Origin: Lacinutrix venerupis
Lineage (GTDB): Bacteria > Bacteroidota > Bacteroidia > Flavobacteriales > Flavobacteriaceae
Reading direction: 5' to 3'
DNA: 64,000 nt
Assembly: GCF_003663945.1 (NCBI RefSeq)
Contig: NZ_RCCH01000005.1
Coordinates: 265,665-329,664, forward strand
Part shown: positions 63,466-64,000 of the stretch, one piece after another
Position numbering within the stretch: position 1 is the stretch's first letter
How the letters are laid out: each line of letters starts with the position of its first letter
The notes under the pieces: generated by a model
What the model saw: the letters and a program-made list of their open reading frames with translations, nothing else
What the model was told of the DNA's origin: nothing
Databases searched by the model: none
Program-made: the position numbers and the translations under genes

Positions 63466-63801
63466 ATGAATACGTTAAGAAACAGAGTACAGTTAATTGG
63501 TAATTTAGGTAAAGATCCAGAAATTGTTAATTTAGAATCCGGTAAAAAACTTGCGAAATTTACTTTAGCAACAAATGAAAGTTACAAAAACTCGCAAGGT
63601 GAAAAAATTATAGATACCCAATGGCATCAAGTAGTTGCTTGGGGAAAAACAGCAGATGTTATTGAGAAATATATGGTAAAAGGGAAAGAGGTTGCTATAG
63701 ATGGAAAACTAACAACTCGTGCATGGGAAGATAAAGATGGTATAAAGCGTTATACAACAGAAGTTGTTTGTAATGAATTATTAATGTTAGGAGGGAAATA
63801 A
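63466..63801 (+). CDS. ssb: Single-stranded DNA-binding protein, short form
   Basis: A 111-residue OB-fold SSB: RVQLIGNLGKDPEIV, KFTLATNESYKN, TQWHQVVAWGKTADVIEKYM and the end TTEVVCNELLMLGGK. The usual disordered linker and acidic DDDLPF-type C-terminal tip, through which SSB recruits repair proteins, are absent. A second, full-length SSB probably exists elsewhere. A weak -7-like CATCTTTG lies near 63406-63420. Confidence 0.92.
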   Translation: MNTLRNRVQLIGNLGKDPEIVNLESGKKLAKFTLATNESYKNSQGEKIIDTQWHQVVAWGKTADVIEKYMVKGKEVAIDGKLTTRAWEDKDGIKRYTTEVVCNELLMLGGK

Positions 63802-63815
63802 ATTTTAAAAAATAA

Positions 63816-63846
63816 AAAAGCCGCAACTAAGTTGCGGCTTTTTTTG
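63816..63846. terminator. Bidirectional terminator after ssb
   Basis: Stem AAGCCGCAAC / GTTGCGGCTT with a 3-nt loop and seven T on the plus strand. It also lies 41 nt beyond the minus-strand OmpA-like gene's stop. Confidence 0.92.
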
Positions 63847-63886
63847 TTGGTTGTATTAGTTGGTTAAACTTTTGTTTAGATGTTTT

Positions 63887-64000
63887 TTAATTAGCTTTAG
63901 GTCCACCGCTCATGATTCTAAACTGAGAACGTCTGTTCATTTGGTGTTGCTCTTCTGTGCAGTTATTACCACAGTCTATTGCTAATTCTGTTTCTCCTTT
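63887..64000 (-). CDS. C-terminal end of an OmpA-family protein (partial)
   Basis: Only the last 37 codons are in the window; the frame is open to the right edge. The sequence ELAIDCGNNCTEEQHQMNRR is the final part of an OmpA-like peptidoglycan-associated domain as found in flavobacterial OmpA/PD40 proteins. The stop TAA is at 63887-63889. The upstream domains cannot be seen. Confidence 0.75.
   Translation of the reverse strand, partial: KGETELAIDCGNNCTEEQHQMNRRSQFRIMSGGPKAN

Overview
The window is a chromosomal stretch of an AT-rich member of the Bacteroidota, most likely a marine Flavobacteriaceae. Four things point there. Secreted proteins carry type IX secretion (T9SS) C-terminal sorting domains of both types (type A at 2-1213 and 21098-23515, type B at 11460-15236). 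Many genes are preceded by the Bacteroidota -7 promoter element TAnnTTTG, with little Shine-Dalgarno signal. Many small lipoproteins and M13, M43 and S9 peptidases are present. The housekeeping proteins (HemC-HemD fusion, zinc-less thymidine kinase, short Asd, short-chain threonine dehydrogenase) are of flavobacterial style. No insertion sequence, prophage, CRISPR array or rRNA operon was seen; almost everything looks like core genome.

Layout. 1-4.5 kb: the end of a large T9SS-exported protein, a FAD oxidoreductase, the glycosyltransferase MtgA, a GreA-like protein and an ABC ATPase. 4.5-11.5 kb: mostly minus strand, with a prolyl oligopeptidase, asd, mscL and the alr-tdk pair. 11.5-15.2 kb: a giant DUF11-repeat surface protein. 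15.3-19 kb: rsmI, an unusual flavin disulfide reductase and a two-subunit 3-oxoacid CoA-transferase. 19-24.6 kb: a double-ATPase ABC protein, a secreted M43 protease and a divergent HxlR/VOC pair. 24.6-45.3 kb: the heme region. On the minus strand lie hemA, hemC-hemD fused, a tRNA-Ser(GGA), hemE, hemF and, further on, hemB, interleaved with a CysZ-like membrane protein, an acetyltransferase, YchJ, a membrane-spanning SF2 helicase (plus strand), Ogt and others. An AraC regulator diverges from hemA, and hemH-hemJ follow a very large TraB/GumN protein. Only hemL is missing for a route from glutamyl-tRNA to protoheme. 45.4-49.6 kb: a peptidoglycan-binding-like secreted protein overlapping a histidine kinase, a crotonase and a radical SAM gene broken by one stop codon. 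49.7-56.3 kb: a secreted protein, an AraC regulator, a lipid operon (PlsC, acyl-ACP desaturase) with a frameshifted HD hydrolase and a tiny membrane protein, a bacilliredoxin, a TerB-DnaJ protein and a second PlsC. 56.4-64 kb: trpS, threonine dehydrogenase, lipoproteins, an M13 peptidase, a CBS protein, a zinc-ribbon protein, an acetyltransferase, a tailless SSB and the end of an OmpA-like protein.

No clearly new multi-gene system was found. The most unusual items are the helicase with two membrane spans, the apparent 22-residue deletion in the flavoprotein, the two single-lesion pseudogene candidates (48546-49622 and 51574-52229), the tRNA embedded in the heme operon, and the TraB/GumN giant at the heme locus. 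All calls come from reading the sequence and remembered family patterns; no database search was run.
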